NCBI GenBank assembly: GCA_963841405.1
Contig: CAWJCM010000007.1
Coordinates: 930,001 to 994,000 of the forward strand
Origin: DATBLE01 sp963841405
Lineage (GTDB): Bacteria > Actinomycetota > Thermoleophilia > Gaiellales > Gaiellaceae
Direction: 5' to 3'
Length of the DNA: 64,000 nucleotides
A program made the translations under genes and the position numbers. The notes beneath the pieces were generated by a model. That model was not told where the DNA came from, did no database searches, and saw only the letters and a program-made list of their open reading frames with translations. Below are positions 1-8,430 of this stretch, in pieces; positions within the stretch are counted from its first letter, which is position 1; the number at the start of each line of letters is the position of its first letter.

Positions 1-82
1 CCTCCCAGAACGCGCACCACGCCCGCGGGCACTCGGCGTCGTTGCCGACCGCCACGGACAGGGAGCACAACCGGGGTTCCAT
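1..82 (-). CDS. small conserved hypothetical protein, C-terminus beyond window edge
   Basis: An ATG at 82 on the minus strand opens a frame that runs off the left edge after 27 codons. The visible residues include CSLSVAVG, then an Asp-Ala-Glu-Cys-Pro segment and WCAFWE. This Cys-rich N-terminus resembles small actinobacterial hypothetical proteins with paired Cys near a Phe-Trp. It starts 17 bases after the VKOR stop on the same strand, so it is probably the last gene of the dsbA-VKOR operon. No clear ribosome site is seen. Function is unknown. Confidence 0.45.
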   Translation of the reverse strand, partial: MEPRLCSLSVAVGNDAECPRAWCAFWE

Positions 83-99
83 GCAGCGACTGTGCCGGG

Positions 100-552
100 T
101 CAGCCGCGCGACGTCATCGGTGCCGTCCCCGACGAGGCGTGCGGATTTCCCGCAAGCCGCCGCAGCCGCTCGCAGCAGAGCAGGGCGAGGGCCGCGAGGA
201 TCGCGTCGCTCGCGAGACACCACTGGCAGATCGCGTCGATCACGGCGACCTGGATCACGATCAGGTAGATCGCGAACGCGAGCCCGCCGAGGGCGATCGC
301 CGCGCCGACTGCGGCCGCCTCGACACGTGCGGAGACAGCGGTGGCGAAGATCGCCAGATACGCGGCGAGGCCGAGCACGGCGACGGGAACGCCGGCGATC
401 TTGGCGTACTTCGAGTGCTGGACGGTCTCGCAGCCGCCGGTGGTGCAGGCGATCTGGGTGTGGGTGTACCTGGCGTAGACGAGGTAGGCAGCAACGGCGG
501 CGCCGGCGAGCGCGACCAGCGCGATCGCGGCCCGCAGGCGCCCGTCCGTCAT
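100..552 (-). CDS. vitamin K epoxide reductase (VKOR) family membrane protein
   Basis: A 150-residue integral membrane protein of the VKOR family, which reoxidises periplasmic/extracytoplasmic DsbA-type oxidases and passes electrons to quinone. Four hydrophobic segments are visible. The loop Cys pair lies in IACTTGGCETVQ, and the active-site CxxC is CQWC near the C-terminus. The length matches stand-alone bacterial VKOR. Its ATG overlaps the TGA of the upstream DsbA-like gene by 4 bases (ATGA), so the pair is translationally coupled and probably forms one disulfide-generating system. Confidence 0.93.
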   Translation of the reverse strand: MTDGRLRAAIALVALAGAAVAAYLVYARYTHTQIACTTGGCETVQHSKYAKIAGVPVAVLGLAAYLAIFATAVSARVEAAAVGAAIALGGLAFAIYLIVIQVAVIDAICQWCLASDAILAALALLCCERLRRLAGNPHASSGTAPMTSRG

Positions 553-1313
553 TTCACGAGGGCGTCGAGCGTCGGCCGGAAGGCCGCGGCCGTGAGCGCC
601 GTCAGCGGCACCTGCTGGAGCGTGCCGCCGGTGGGGCCGGCGAAGAACGTAGGCGTCCGGTCGACGCGGCCGTTCGTCGCCTGCTGCGCCGACGCTGCGA
701 GGGCGGTGTCGACCTCGGCCGAATGCCGGTCGGCCATCATCCTGGCGGTGTCGAAGCCTGGGATCGAATCCCCGATCCGCCGGAGCAGGTCGTCGCTGAT
801 CCAGCCGGAGTTCTCCGCCCCCTGGCTGCGGTAGAGCAGATGCGAGAAGTTCCAGAGCCTGTTCTGCAGCCCGGCGGCGTAGACAGCCCGAAGCCCGGCC
901 TCGGAGCTTCGGCCGATGACCGGGATCCCGAAGTAGACGAGCTTGACCTTGCCCGTCCGGACGTACTCCCTGACGATCGCCGGCAGGGTGTCCAGCTCGT
1001 ACTGCCGGCAGTAGGGGCACTGCGGGTCGGCGAACTCGATCATGGTCACCTTCGCATTCGGCTTGCCGAGCTGGTTCAACTGCTGGGGGATGCCGCTGAA
1101 GAGAGCTGCGGTGGCGGCCGCCCCGGGTGCCTTCGGGCGCGCAGCAGGCGTCGAGCCGCCGCCGCCGGTCGCGGTCGTCGCGGGCACGGAGGCTGTCGTC
1201 TCTGCGTTCGACGATCCGATCACGCTGATCAGGATGAGGACGACCGCGATCACCGCGGCGGCGGAGCCGACGCCGACGTAGAGCAGGTTGCGACCGTGGA
1301 AGAAACGCTTCAT
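549..1313 (-). CDS. DsbA-like thiol:disulfide oxidoreductase, membrane-anchored
   Basis: A 254-residue thioredoxin-fold protein. Residues about 10-30 form one hydrophobic anchor (VGVGSAAAVIAVVLILISVI), followed by a Thr/Pro/Ala-rich linker and then a DsbA/thioredoxin_4 domain with active site CPYC in DPQCPYCRQYE. The cis-Pro loop is RTPTFF. The start is the ATG at 1313, giving MKRFFHGRN, preceded by GGAG about 11 bases upstream; longer in-frame starts give only low-complexity Arg/Pro sequence. It is coupled to the downstream VKOR gene, its likely electron acceptor. It probably oxidises exported proteins. Confidence 0.92.
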   Translation of the reverse strand: MKRFFHGRNLLYVGVGSAAAVIAVVLILISVIGSSNAETTASVPATTATGGGGSTPAARPKAPGAAATAALFSGIPQQLNQLGKPNAKVTMIEFADPQCPYCRQYELDTLPAIVREYVRTGKVKLVYFGIPVIGRSSEAGLRAVYAAGLQNRLWNFSHLLYRSQGAENSGWISDDLLRRIGDSIPGFDTARMMADRHSAEVDTALAASAQQATNGRVDRTPTFFAGPTGGTLQQVPLTALTAAAFRPTLDALVK

Positions 1314-1390
1314 CGGTGACCCGTCTCCAGGGTAGACGCGATCACGCCGGCTGCATCCGTGGCAACCCGCAGCGGCGATCGGGGATCGGC

Positions 1391-2524
1391 ATGATTGCGC
1401 CGATGGGCGAGACGATGCTCGCGCTGCGGAAGCCGGCTGCGGAGCCGGGGCTGCGCCTCGACGAGGTGCCGGTGCCGGAGCCGGCCGCCGACGAGGTGCT
1501 GGTCGAGGTCGAGACGGCCAGCATCTGCGGCACCGACCTGCACATCTTCGGCTGGGACGAGTGGTCGCAGGGGCGGATCGTGCCACCGCTGACGCTCGGA
1601 CACGAGTTCGCGGGTACCGTGCTCGAGACGGGCTCGCTCGTCCGCAACGTCGCGGTCGGAGACTACGTCTCGGCCGAGAGCCACATCACGTGCGGCGCCT
1701 GTTTCCAGTGCCGCACCGGCCACGCCCACATGTGCGAGCGCACGCGCATCCTCGGCGTCGACCGCGACGGCGCGTTCGCCCGCTACGTCACCGTCCCCGA
1801 CTCGGTGATCTGGCGGAACGACCGCAGGAAGCTCCCGCCCGAGATCGCCACCCTCCAGGAGCCTTTCGGCAACGCCGTCTTCGCGACCAGCGAGCAGGAC
1901 CTCGCCGGGCGAGCGGTCGCCGTGCTCGGGTGCGGGCCGATCGGCCTGTTCACGATCGGGATCGCGCGCGCATCGGGAGCCGCCGTGGTGCTCGCCGCCG
2001 ACCGGACGCCTTTCCGGCTCGGCCTCGCCGAGCAGATGGGCGCCACCGCGGTCGTCAACGTCGACGAGACCGCGGACACCGCCGCCTGGTTCCTCGAGCA
2101 CAACGAGGGCTACGGCTTCGACGTCGTCTTCGAGATGTCCGGCTCGCCGCGGGCGATCGCGGACGCGTTCCGGATCGCGCGCAACGGCGGTCGGGTGATC
2201 TTGTTCGGGATCCCGTCCCGTCCGGTCGAGATCGACGTCGCCGAGGCGCTGATCTTCAAGAACCTGAGCGTGCTCGCGCTGAACGGGCGCAAGATCTTCG
2301 AGACCTGGTACCGCACGCGCTGGTTGCTGGAGAGCGGGGTCGTCGACGTCCGGCCGCTGATCACGAAGGAGCTGCCGCTCGAGGAGTACGAGGAGGCCTT
2401 CGCCCTGCTCGCCGCCGGGGAAGCCTGCAAGATCGTCGTCTACCCGGGCGGGCGCGCCCCGGCGGAGGCGGCCGAGCCGCTGCGCGAGCGTGTTCCCGTC
2501 GAGGGGCGCTGGCAACACCGATGA
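1391..2524 (+). CDS. tdh: L-threonine 3-dehydrogenase (zinc-dependent MDR family)
   Basis: Medium-chain zinc dehydrogenase of about 377 residues. Catalytic zinc ligands are visible in SICGTDLH and LGHEFAG, and the structural zinc site in CGACFQCRTGHAHMC. The Rossmann motif is VLGCGPIGLF. The product, 2-amino-3-ketobutyrate, is the substrate of the adjacent kbl gene, which supports threonine rather than sorbitol or another alcohol as substrate. The start at 1391 follows GGGGA; an alternative ATG is at 1403. The dsbA-like gene is divergent, with about 80 bases between the starts. The C-terminal tail after the MDR fold is Arg/Glu-rich and probably disordered. Confidence 0.88.
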   Translation: MIAPMGETMLALRKPAAEPGLRLDEVPVPEPAADEVLVEVETASICGTDLHIFGWDEWSQGRIVPPLTLGHEFAGTVLETGSLVRNVAVGDYVSAESHITCGACFQCRTGHAHMCERTRILGVDRDGAFARYVTVPDSVIWRNDRRKLPPEIATLQEPFGNAVFATSEQDLAGRAVAVLGCGPIGLFTIGIARASGAAVVLAADRTPFRLGLAEQMGATAVVNVDETADTAAWFLEHNEGYGFDVVFEMSGSPRAIADAFRIARNGGRVILFGIPSRPVEIDVAEALIFKNLSVLALNGRKIFETWYRTRWLLESGVVDVRPLITKELPLEEYEEAFALLAAGEACKIVVYPGGRAPAEAAEPLRERVPVEGRWQHR

Positions 2525-2563
2525 CTGTCGCTCGCCGCGCGCTTCGCGCGCGTTGCTCGCTCG

Positions 2564-2592
2564 CACGGGGGAAACGGCCGGTTTCCCCCGTG
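2564..2592. repeat. dispersed hairpin repeat, copy A
   Basis: A perfect inverted repeat with 12-base arms (CACGGGGGAAAC / GTTTCCCCCGTG) and a 5-base loop, followed by GGGCCCCCTTCCCC. It occupies the 154-base tdh-kbl gap and is preceded by a second small palindrome (CGCGCGCTTCGCGCGCG). Related copies occur at 24646-24676 and, on the opposite strand, at 17571-17610. No U-tract follows, so it is more REP-like than a classical terminator. Confidence 0.8.
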
Positions 2593-2678
2593 GGCCCCCT
2601 TCCCCAAGACCGGCTCGCACCCCAGCAACCGCACGGTGCCGCGCCCGCCAGGTCGGTCGCGGCGGCGGGATCCCTCCG

Positions 2679-3872
2679 ATGACGGCAACGCTCGATCAAA
2701 GGCTCGGAGCCGAGCTCGAGGCGCTTCGCGCGGCCGGCACCTACAAGCGCTTCAACACGATCTGCTCGCCGCAGGGGCCGCTGGTCGAGATGGAGGGACG
2801 CGGCGAGGTGCTCGTCCTCTCCTCGAACAACTACCTCGGCCTCGCCGACCGGCCCGAGGTGGTCGAGGCCGGGATCGAGGGGCTCCGCCGCTACGGCGCC
2901 GGGACCGCCTCGGTTCGATTCATCTGCGGGACGTTCGAGCCGCACCTCGAGCTCGAGCGCGAGCTCGCGGACCTGGTCGGCACCGAGGCGGCCCTCACCT
3001 ATGTCTCCTGCTGGAACGCGAACGAGGCGGCGATCCCGAGCCTGACCGACGACTCGACCGTGATCCTCTCCGACGAGCTCAACCACGCGTCGATCATCGA
3101 CGCCGTCCGCCTGGCCCGGCCGGCGCGGAAGGCGGTCTACCGGCATTCCGACATGGAGGACCTGCGCGCCCAGCTCGGGTCGCTCGAGCGGGGGCAGCGC
3201 GCGCTCGTGATCACCGACGGCGTCTTCTCGATGGAGGGCGACCTGGCGAAGCTGCCCGAGCTCGTCGAGCTCGTGCGCGAGCACGACGCGAGCCTCGTGG
3301 TCGACGACTCGCACGGCACCGGCGTGATGGGCGAGACCGGCCGCGGCGTCGCCGAGCACTTCGGCCTGCTCGGCGAGATCGACGTGATCACCTCGACGCT
3401 CGGGAAGGCGCTCGGCGGGGCGGCGGGCGGCTTCGTGGCAGCGAGCGAGGAGGTCTGCGACGTCCTCGCGCAACGCTCGCGGCCGCAGCTGTTTTCGAAC
3501 GCGCTTCCGCCGACGGTCGCCTGCTCCGCCCTCGAGGCGGTGCGCGTTCTCAGGCGCGAGCCCGAGCTCGTGACGAAGCTGCACGAGTCGACGCAGGAGC
3601 TGCGCCGCCGGCTGCGCCAGGCCGGCTTCGCGCCGCTCGACGGCGAGGCCGCGATCGTCCCGATCATCGTCGGCGAGACCGCGTTCGCGATCAGCTTCAG
3701 CGAGCGGCTGCTCGACGAGGGTGTGTTCGTCACCGGATTCGGTTTTCCGGTGGTGCCCGAGGGTACGGCCCGGGTGCGCGTGCAGATGTCCGCGGCGATC
3801 GAGTCGGACCACGTCGAGCGTGCGCTGGCCGCGTTCGAGCAGGTCGGCCGCGAGCTCGGCCTGATTTCGTAA
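2679..3872 (+). CDS. kbl: glycine C-acetyltransferase (2-amino-3-ketobutyrate CoA ligase)
   Basis: A PLP-dependent alpha-oxoamine synthase of 397 residues, exactly the usual KBL length. It cleaves 2-amino-3-ketobutyrate with CoA to glycine and acetyl-CoA, completing the threonine pathway begun by tdh. Visible features are FNTICSPQG near the N-terminus, LSSNNYLGLA, the VDDSHGTG loop that binds PLP, and the Schiff-base Lys in TSTLGKALGG. The ATG at 2679 gives MTATLDQRL, the normal N-terminus; upstream in-frame codons cross the hairpin repeat and are not protein-like. Confidence 0.95.
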   Translation: MTATLDQRLGAELEALRAAGTYKRFNTICSPQGPLVEMEGRGEVLVLSSNNYLGLADRPEVVEAGIEGLRRYGAGTASVRFICGTFEPHLELERELADLVGTEAALTYVSCWNANEAAIPSLTDDSTVILSDELNHASIIDAVRLARPARKAVYRHSDMEDLRAQLGSLERGQRALVITDGVFSMEGDLAKLPELVELVREHDASLVVDDSHGTGVMGETGRGVAEHFGLLGEIDVITSTLGKALGGAAGGFVAASEEVCDVLAQRSRPQLFSNALPPTVACSALEAVRVLRREPELVTKLHESTQELRRRLRQAGFAPLDGEAAIVPIIVGETAFAISFSERLLDEGVFVTGFGFPVVPEGTARVRVQMSAAIESDHVERALAAFEQVGRELGLIS

Positions 3873-3892
3873 CCGAACGACAGGGGGATTCG

Positions 3893-4534
3893 ATGGGGAA
3901 CTACAAGGCGGTACGGCTCGACGAGATCGACGCGCTCGACGACGGCCGCGTGCCGATGCAGCCGGTGCGGCACCACCTGGGAATCACGGCCTTCGGGGTC
4001 AACGGCTTCACCGGCCGCGAGGCCGGCGACCGGCTGATCAACGAGCACGACGAGTCCGCCGAGAACGACCGGCACGAGGAGCTCTACGTCGTGGTCAACG
4101 GCCATGCGCGCTTCGAGATCGGCGACGAGACGGTCGACGCCCCCCAGGGCACGCTCGTGTTCGTCCCGCCCGACCTCACCCGGACGGCCTTCGCCGAGGA
4201 GGCAGGGACGACGCTGCTGGCGGTCGGCGCCGCCGCCGGCCAGGCATACGAGCCGGGCGGCTGGGAGATCTGGTCACCGTTCAACTCGCTGTACCAGGCG
4301 GGGGACTACGCCGGCGTCGCCGATCAGGGCCGCGAGTCGATCGAGGCGTCCGACTACCCCCTGCCGATGTACAACCTCGCCTGCTGCGAGGCCCTCGCCG
4401 GCCGGAAGGAGGACGCGATCGGACACCTGCGCACGGCAATCGAGCGCCGGCCCCAGCTGAAGGAGCTCGCGCGGGAGGACTCCGATTTCGACGCCATCCA
4501 CGAGGAGCCCGGCTTCAAGGAGCTGATCGGCTGA
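3893..4534 (+). CDS. cupin domain protein with C-terminal TPR-like segment (copy 1)
   Basis: A 213-residue protein. The N-terminal two thirds is a small cupin barrel (EELYVVVNGHARFEIGDE, then GTLVFVPPDLTRTAF). The last ~60 residues form a TPR-like helical hairpin (MYNLACCEALAGRKEDAIGHL). It is paralogous to the next gene along its whole length. GGGGG lies just upstream of the ATG at 3893. Downstream of kbl with a short gap, so probably co-transcribed. The ligand is unknown; cupin-TPR proteins of this type have no assigned reaction that I can name. Confidence 0.82.
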   Translation: MGNYKAVRLDEIDALDDGRVPMQPVRHHLGITAFGVNGFTGREAGDRLINEHDESAENDRHEELYVVVNGHARFEIGDETVDAPQGTLVFVPPDLTRTAFAEEAGTTLLAVGAAAGQAYEPGGWEIWSPFNSLYQAGDYAGVADQGRESIEASDYPLPMYNLACCEALAGRKEDAIGHLRTAIERRPQLKELAREDSDFDAIHEEPGFKELIG

Positions 4535-5181
4535 TGGCGCGGACGCAGGCGGCGTTCAAGGTCGCGACCATCGACGAGCTGCAGGACATCGACTACCGCC
4601 AGGGGACGCACATGCGGCCGGTCCGGCACCACCTGGGGATCACCGCCTTCGGAACGAACGCCTGGACGGCGGCGGCCGTGGACGACCGGCTGATGCCCGA
4701 GCACGAGGAGGACGAGGGCAGCGAGGAGCTCTACGTCGTCCTCCGAGGCCACGCGCGGTTCGAGATCGGCGGCGACACGGTGGACGCGCCCGAGGGCACG
4801 CTCGTGTTCGTTCGGCCGCAGACGAGCCGGACTGCGTTCGCGGAGGCGGCGGGGACGACCGTGCTCGCGTTCGGCAGCACGGTCGGCCAGCCGTATCACG
4901 GCGGCGGCTGGGAGGTCTGGGCGCCGTTCCACCCGCAGTACGAGGCGGGGGAGTACGAGGCGGTGATCGACGGCGCGCGGGAGACGCTCGAGGCAAGCGG
5001 GTACGCAGCGCCGCTCTACAACCTCGCGTGCTGCGAGGCGCTCGCCGGGCGGACGGACGACGCCATCGCTCATCTCCGCGCCGCCGTCGAGAAGCGGCCC
5101 AGCCTCCGCGACCTCGCGAAGGAGGACTCCGACCTCGAGGCGCTCCGGGACGAGCCGGCGTTCAGGGAGCTGGTCGGCTAG
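4534..5181 (+). CDS. cupin domain protein with C-terminal TPR-like segment (copy 2)
   Basis: A 215-residue paralogue of the preceding gene, starting inside its stop codon (TGATG). The same order is seen: a Met-Arg/Gln-Pro-Val-Arg-His-His-Leu-Gly-Ile-Thr segment, a cupin core (EELYVVLRGHARFEIGGD), and the NLACCEALAGRTDDAIAHL hairpin. The two copies are clearly diverged, so the duplication is old. Its TAG overlaps the stop codon of the convergent lipoprotein gene. Function is unknown. Confidence 0.82.
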   Translation: MARTQAAFKVATIDELQDIDYRQGTHMRPVRHHLGITAFGTNAWTAAAVDDRLMPEHEEDEGSEELYVVLRGHARFEIGGDTVDAPEGTLVFVRPQTSRTAFAEAAGTTVLAFGSTVGQPYHGGGWEVWAPFHPQYEAGEYEAVIDGARETLEASGYAAPLYNLACCEALAGRTDDAIAHLRAAVEKRPSLRDLAKEDSDLEALRDEPAFRELVG

Positions 5182-5636
5182 CGGAGCAGCGTCAGCGAGC
5201 CCCGGGCCTGGCGGAGCAGCGAGGCGGTTCCGAGCGCCTCGCCGGCGGCGACCACGAGCAGCGACGGGCGGTCGAGCTTCACCGCGCGGGTGAAGAGCGC
5301 CGCCGCGTGGCGAAGGTGCGCGCAGGCCTCGTGGAGACGGGTGCTGGCATCGAGCTCGCGCGGAGAGGGCTGGCCCAGGTTCCCGAGCTGCTCGCCGCAG
5401 CTGTCGACATAGGTGTAGCCGAGCAGCGCCTCGTACAGGTACGAGCCGTTCCGCAGCGTGTCCCGGCCGACGCCGGCGTTGCTGATCCGAGGCAGGGCAT
5501 CGTCCAACCCGTCGAGGAGCACCAGGGCCTGGTCTGCCCAGAACCGCTCGCCCGGGCTGCTCGCGCCGGGCGGAGCCGGCGTCGAGCCGCAGCCCGGGAG
5601 CACGAGGAGCACCAGGACGACCGCGAGCCGGCGCAT
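5178..5636 (-). CDS. putative lipoprotein of unknown function
   Basis: A 152-residue protein with a type II signal peptide: MRRLAVVLVLLVLPGCGS, with lipobox LPGC and the Cys at residue 17. The mature part is helical, with EACAHLRHAAALFTRAVKL resembling a TPR-like helix. The ATG at 5636 is chosen because it places the signal peptide at the N-terminus. It converges on the cupin gene, with the two stop codons overlapping at 5178-5181. No family recognised. Confidence 0.7.
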   Translation of the reverse strand: MRRLAVVLVLLVLPGCGSTPAPPGASSPGERFWADQALVLLDGLDDALPRISNAGVGRDTLRNGSYLYEALLGYTYVDSCGEQLGNLGQPSPRELDASTRLHEACAHLRHAAALFTRAVKLDRPSLLVVAAGEALGTASLLRQARGSLTLLR

Positions 5637-5768
5637 CGCCCTGCACACGGTCGCGTGCGGCCGCGCACCCGTCAAGTGCCGCGCGCAACACAGCCTTAAC
5701 AAAGGCGCTACGGGCGCTTAAACAGCATTCCGACCGGGCCTGACCCGCGTCTGGTAGACAGGAGGTCG

Positions 5769-6734
5769 ATGGCGGTTCCTGCGCGCATCGAGGTCGGCCG
5801 CGCGGACACGGCAGCAGGCGGCGAGGGAATCGAGCTTCGCGACCTCGCGAAGTCGTACCGCGCGGGCGACACGGTTGTTCCGGCGGTCCGCGGCATCGAC
5901 GTCTCCATCGCCCCGAGGGAGACGGTCGCGATCCTCGGGCCGAACGGCGCCGGCAAGTCGACGACGATCGACATGGTGCTCGGCCTCGCCCGTCCCGACG
6001 CCGGAACGGTCTCGGTCTTCGGCCGGGACCCGGCCTCGGTGGTCCGCGCGGGGCAGGTCGGGGCGATGCTCCAGACGGGCGGCCTGCTGCGGGATCTCAG
6101 CGTCCGTGAGCTGGTGACGATGATGGCGTCGCTCTTCCCCCGTCCGCTGGACGTGGACGAGGTGCTCGAGCTCACCGGAATCGCGGGGATCGCCGCCCAG
6201 CCGACGCAGAAGCTGTCGGGCGGCCAGACGCAGCGGGTGCGGTTCGCGATCGCGATCGTCCCCGACCCAGAGCTCCTCGTCCTCGACGAGCCGACCGTCG
6301 GCATGGACGTCGAGGGCCGCCACGCGTTCTGGACGACGATGCGCGACTACGCGGCGCGGGGCCGGACAGTGCTTTTCGCCACCCACTACCTGGAGGAGGC
6401 CGATGCCTACGCGGACCGGATCGTGCTCATGGCGCGCGGATCGATCGTGGCAGACGGCGCGCCGACCGAGATCAAGGCAATGGTCGGATCGCGCACGATC
6501 CGTGCGACCTTGCCCCACGCCTCGGCGGTGGAGCTCGAGCGACTGCCGGGTGTGACGCGGGCGGAGCTGCGCGGCGAGTCGGTGATCCTCGTCTGCTCCG
6601 ACTCGGACCGGGCGGTCAGGGCTCTGCTCGAGCGCTTTCCGGCGGCGCGCAACCTCGAGATCACGGGCGCGGGGCTCGAGGAGGCGTTCCTGCAGCTCAC
6701 CAGCGAGGATCAGGAGGAGGCGGCGGCGGCGTGA
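5769..6734 (+). CDS. ABC-2 type transporter ATP-binding protein
   Basis: A 321-residue ABC ATPase. Walker A is GPNGAGKST, the signature is LSGGQTQR, Walker B is LLVLDEP, and the switch His is in ATHYLEE. The C-terminal ~80 residues are the extra domain common in drug/antibiotic exporter ATPases of the DrrA/CcmA-like class. AGGAGG lies 6 bases before the ATG at 5769. The stop overlaps the GTG of the permease gene, so the two make one exporter. The substrate cannot be told from sequence. Confidence 0.93.
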   Translation: MAVPARIEVGRADTAAGGEGIELRDLAKSYRAGDTVVPAVRGIDVSIAPRETVAILGPNGAGKSTTIDMVLGLARPDAGTVSVFGRDPASVVRAGQVGAMLQTGGLLRDLSVRELVTMMASLFPRPLDVDEVLELTGIAGIAAQPTQKLSGGQTQRVRFAIAIVPDPELLVLDEPTVGMDVEGRHAFWTTMRDYAARGRTVLFATHYLEEADAYADRIVLMARGSIVADGAPTEIKAMVGSRTIRATLPHASAVELERLPGVTRAELRGESVILVCSDSDRAVRALLERFPAARNLEITGAGLEEAFLQLTSEDQEEAAAA

Positions 6735-7465
6735 AGCACGCTGACTACATCCGCTTCGAGCTCCTGCGCACGGTCCGGAACCGCCGCTTCTTCATCCTCG
6801 CGCTCGGCTTTCCGGTCGTCCTCTACTTCCTGATCGCCAGCCCGAACCGCAACGAGGACAACTTCGGCGGCAGCGGCCTGTCGGCGCCGCTCTACTACAT
6901 GGTCGGCCTGGCCGCGTTCGGGGCGATGAACGCGATGCTCTCGGTCGGAGGCCGGATCGCGACCGAGCGCACCGCCGGCTGGAACCGCCAGCTCCGGCTG
7001 ACGCCGCTCTCGTCCCGCGACTACTTCCGCGCGAAGATTCTCACCGGCTACATGACCGCGCTGACGGCGCTGATCCTGCTCTACCTCGCCGGGACGGCGC
7101 TGGGCGTGCGGCTCGACGCGCACGACTGGCTGGCGATGACCGGCCTGATCCTCGTCGGCCTGATCCCGTTCGGCGCGCTGGCGATCCTGTTCGGCCACCT
7201 GCTCACCTCGGATGCGATCGGACCGGCGATGGGCGGCCTCGTCGCCGTCCTGGCCGTGCTCGGGGGCGTGTGGTTCCCTCTGACGAGCGGCGTCCTCTAC
7301 TACATCGGCCAGGCGCTGCCGTCGTACTGGCTCGTCCAGGCGAGCCACGTCGCACTCGGCGGCGGCGGCTGGGGGGCGAAAGGCTGGCTGATCGTCGCCG
7401 GCTGGTCGGTCGTGCTCGGGGCGCTGGCCGTGCGCGCCTACCGGCGCGACACGGCGCGGGTCTAG
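6731..7465 (+). CDS. ABC-2 type transporter permease
   Basis: A 244-residue membrane protein with six hydrophobic segments, in the ABC-2 permease family. It begins with the typical amphipathic helix before the first span (YIRFELLRTVRNRRFF). The GTG start at 6731 overlaps the ATPase TGA. The pair is a DrrAB-like exporter. A strong inverted repeat (7490-7517) follows and probably ends the transcript. Confidence 0.9.
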   Translation: MKHADYIRFELLRTVRNRRFFILALGFPVVLYFLIASPNRNEDNFGGSGLSAPLYYMVGLAAFGAMNAMLSVGGRIATERTAGWNRQLRLTPLSSRDYFRAKILTGYMTALTALILLYLAGTALGVRLDAHDWLAMTGLILVGLIPFGALAILFGHLLTSDAIGPAMGGLVAVLAVLGGVWFPLTSGVLYYIGQALPSYWLVQASHVALGGGGWGAKGWLIVAGWSVVLGALAVRAYRRDTARV

Positions 7466-7489
7466 CGAGCGGTCGCGAGCTCAGTCTTC

Positions 7490-7517
7490 AGGGACAGACC
7501 CGAAGGGGTCTGTCCCT
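7490..7517. terminator. bidirectional hairpin between convergent genes; REP-like
   Basis: A perfect inverted repeat: AGGGACAGACCC, loop GAAG, GGGTCTGTCCCT (12-base arms). It sits between the ABC permease (plus) and acetate kinase (minus), and its right edge overlaps the acetate kinase stop codon. Position suggests a shared terminator. The sequence also resembles REP elements with a GGGACAGACCC arm that occur in many bacterial genomes. Confidence 0.75.
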
Positions 7518-8430
7518 ACAGAACCGAGCGCACCCAACGGGCGATTACGAGCTCCTCGCGCGCTTCGACGACGCGGACGTCGAACGCGCCAAGGAACCCG
7601 AGCCGCCTACTGACCCGCTCGCGGACGAGCGCCGAGTGCTCGCCGATGCCGCCGGTGAACGCGATCGCGTCCAGGCCGCCGAGCGCCGCCGCCGCAGCGG
7701 CGACCGCGGCAGCGACGCGGTGGACGTAGACCGCCAGCGCGAGTGAGTCGTCGTCGAGCTCGCGCACGTCGCCCGAACCCCCCGACAGGCCGGCAAGCCC
7801 CGACTCGTGCTCGAGCGCCTGGTCGAGCTCGTCGACGGAGAGCCCCCGCTCGCGCAGTAGATAGAGCAGCGCACCGGGGTCGATCGAGCCCGAGCGGGTC
7901 GTCATCGGTACGCCCTCGAGCGGCGAGAAGCCCATGGTCGTCTCCACCGAGCGCCCGTCGAGCACCGCCGTCACCGACGAGCCGCCGCCGAGGTGGCAGA
8001 CGACCAGCCGCGGCACCCGCACCTGCGACGCCGCCCACTCGACCGAGAGCCCGTGGAATCCGTAGCGTCGCACGCCCCACTCGTGCCACTGGGCGGGCAC
8101 GGCATACCGCGTTGCCTCCTCCGGCATCGTCGCGTGGAACGCGGTGTCGAACACGGCGACGTGGGGGACGTCCGGCAGCGCGCGCTGCGCGTCCTCGAGC
8201 GCGCGCAGCGCAGGCGCGTTGTGGAGCGGCGCTAGCGGTGTCAGCTCCTCGATCGCGGCGGTCACCTCGTCGTCGACCACGACCGGCTCGCGGAAGCGCG
8301 ACCCGCCGTGCACGATGCGGTGGCCGACCGCGTTGCACTCGGCAAACGAATCCACCGGCCGAGAGTCGTCCCCCTCGACCAAATGAAGCTTCAGGCTCGT
8401 CGAGCCCGCGTTGACGACGAGGATCGTCAG
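7516..8430 (-). CDS. ackA: acetate kinase, compact form
   Basis: Catalyses acetyl-phosphate + ADP = acetate + ATP, next to the phosphoketolase that makes acetyl-phosphate. Family motifs are intact: VVNAGSTSLKL, GHRIVHGG, VAVFDTAFHATMPEE, RRYGFHG, CHLGGGSSVTAV, MGFSPLEGVPM, TRSGSIDPG, FTGGIGEHS and the C-terminal EELVIAR. It is only ~304 residues against ~400 in E. coli: the segment between the N-terminal beta-hairpin and GHRIVHGG and the loops before the C-terminus are shortened. The homologous N-terminus (LTILVVNAGS) starts at a CTG at 8430 overlapping the phosphoketolase TGA; the nearest standard start is a GTG at 8496. Confidence 0.88.
   Translation of the reverse strand: MTILVVNAGSTSLKLHLVEGDDSRPVDSFAECNAVGHRIVHGGSRFREPVVVDDEVTAAIEELTPLAPLHNAPALRALEDAQRALPDVPHVAVFDTAFHATMPEEATRYAVPAQWHEWGVRRYGFHGLSVEWAASQVRVPRLVVCHLGGGSSVTAVLDGRSVETTMGFSPLEGVPMTTRSGSIDPGALLYLLRERGLSVDELDQALEHESGLAGLSGGSGDVRELDDDSLALAVYVHRVAAAVAAAAAALGGLDAIAFTGGIGEHSALVRERVSRRLGFLGAFDVRVVEAREELVIARWVRSVL

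Noticed and set aside
745..775. tRNA T-arm-like GGGATCGAATCCCCGA
   Set aside because: It lies inside the dsbA-like coding region, and no acceptor, D or anticodon stem can be drawn around it.
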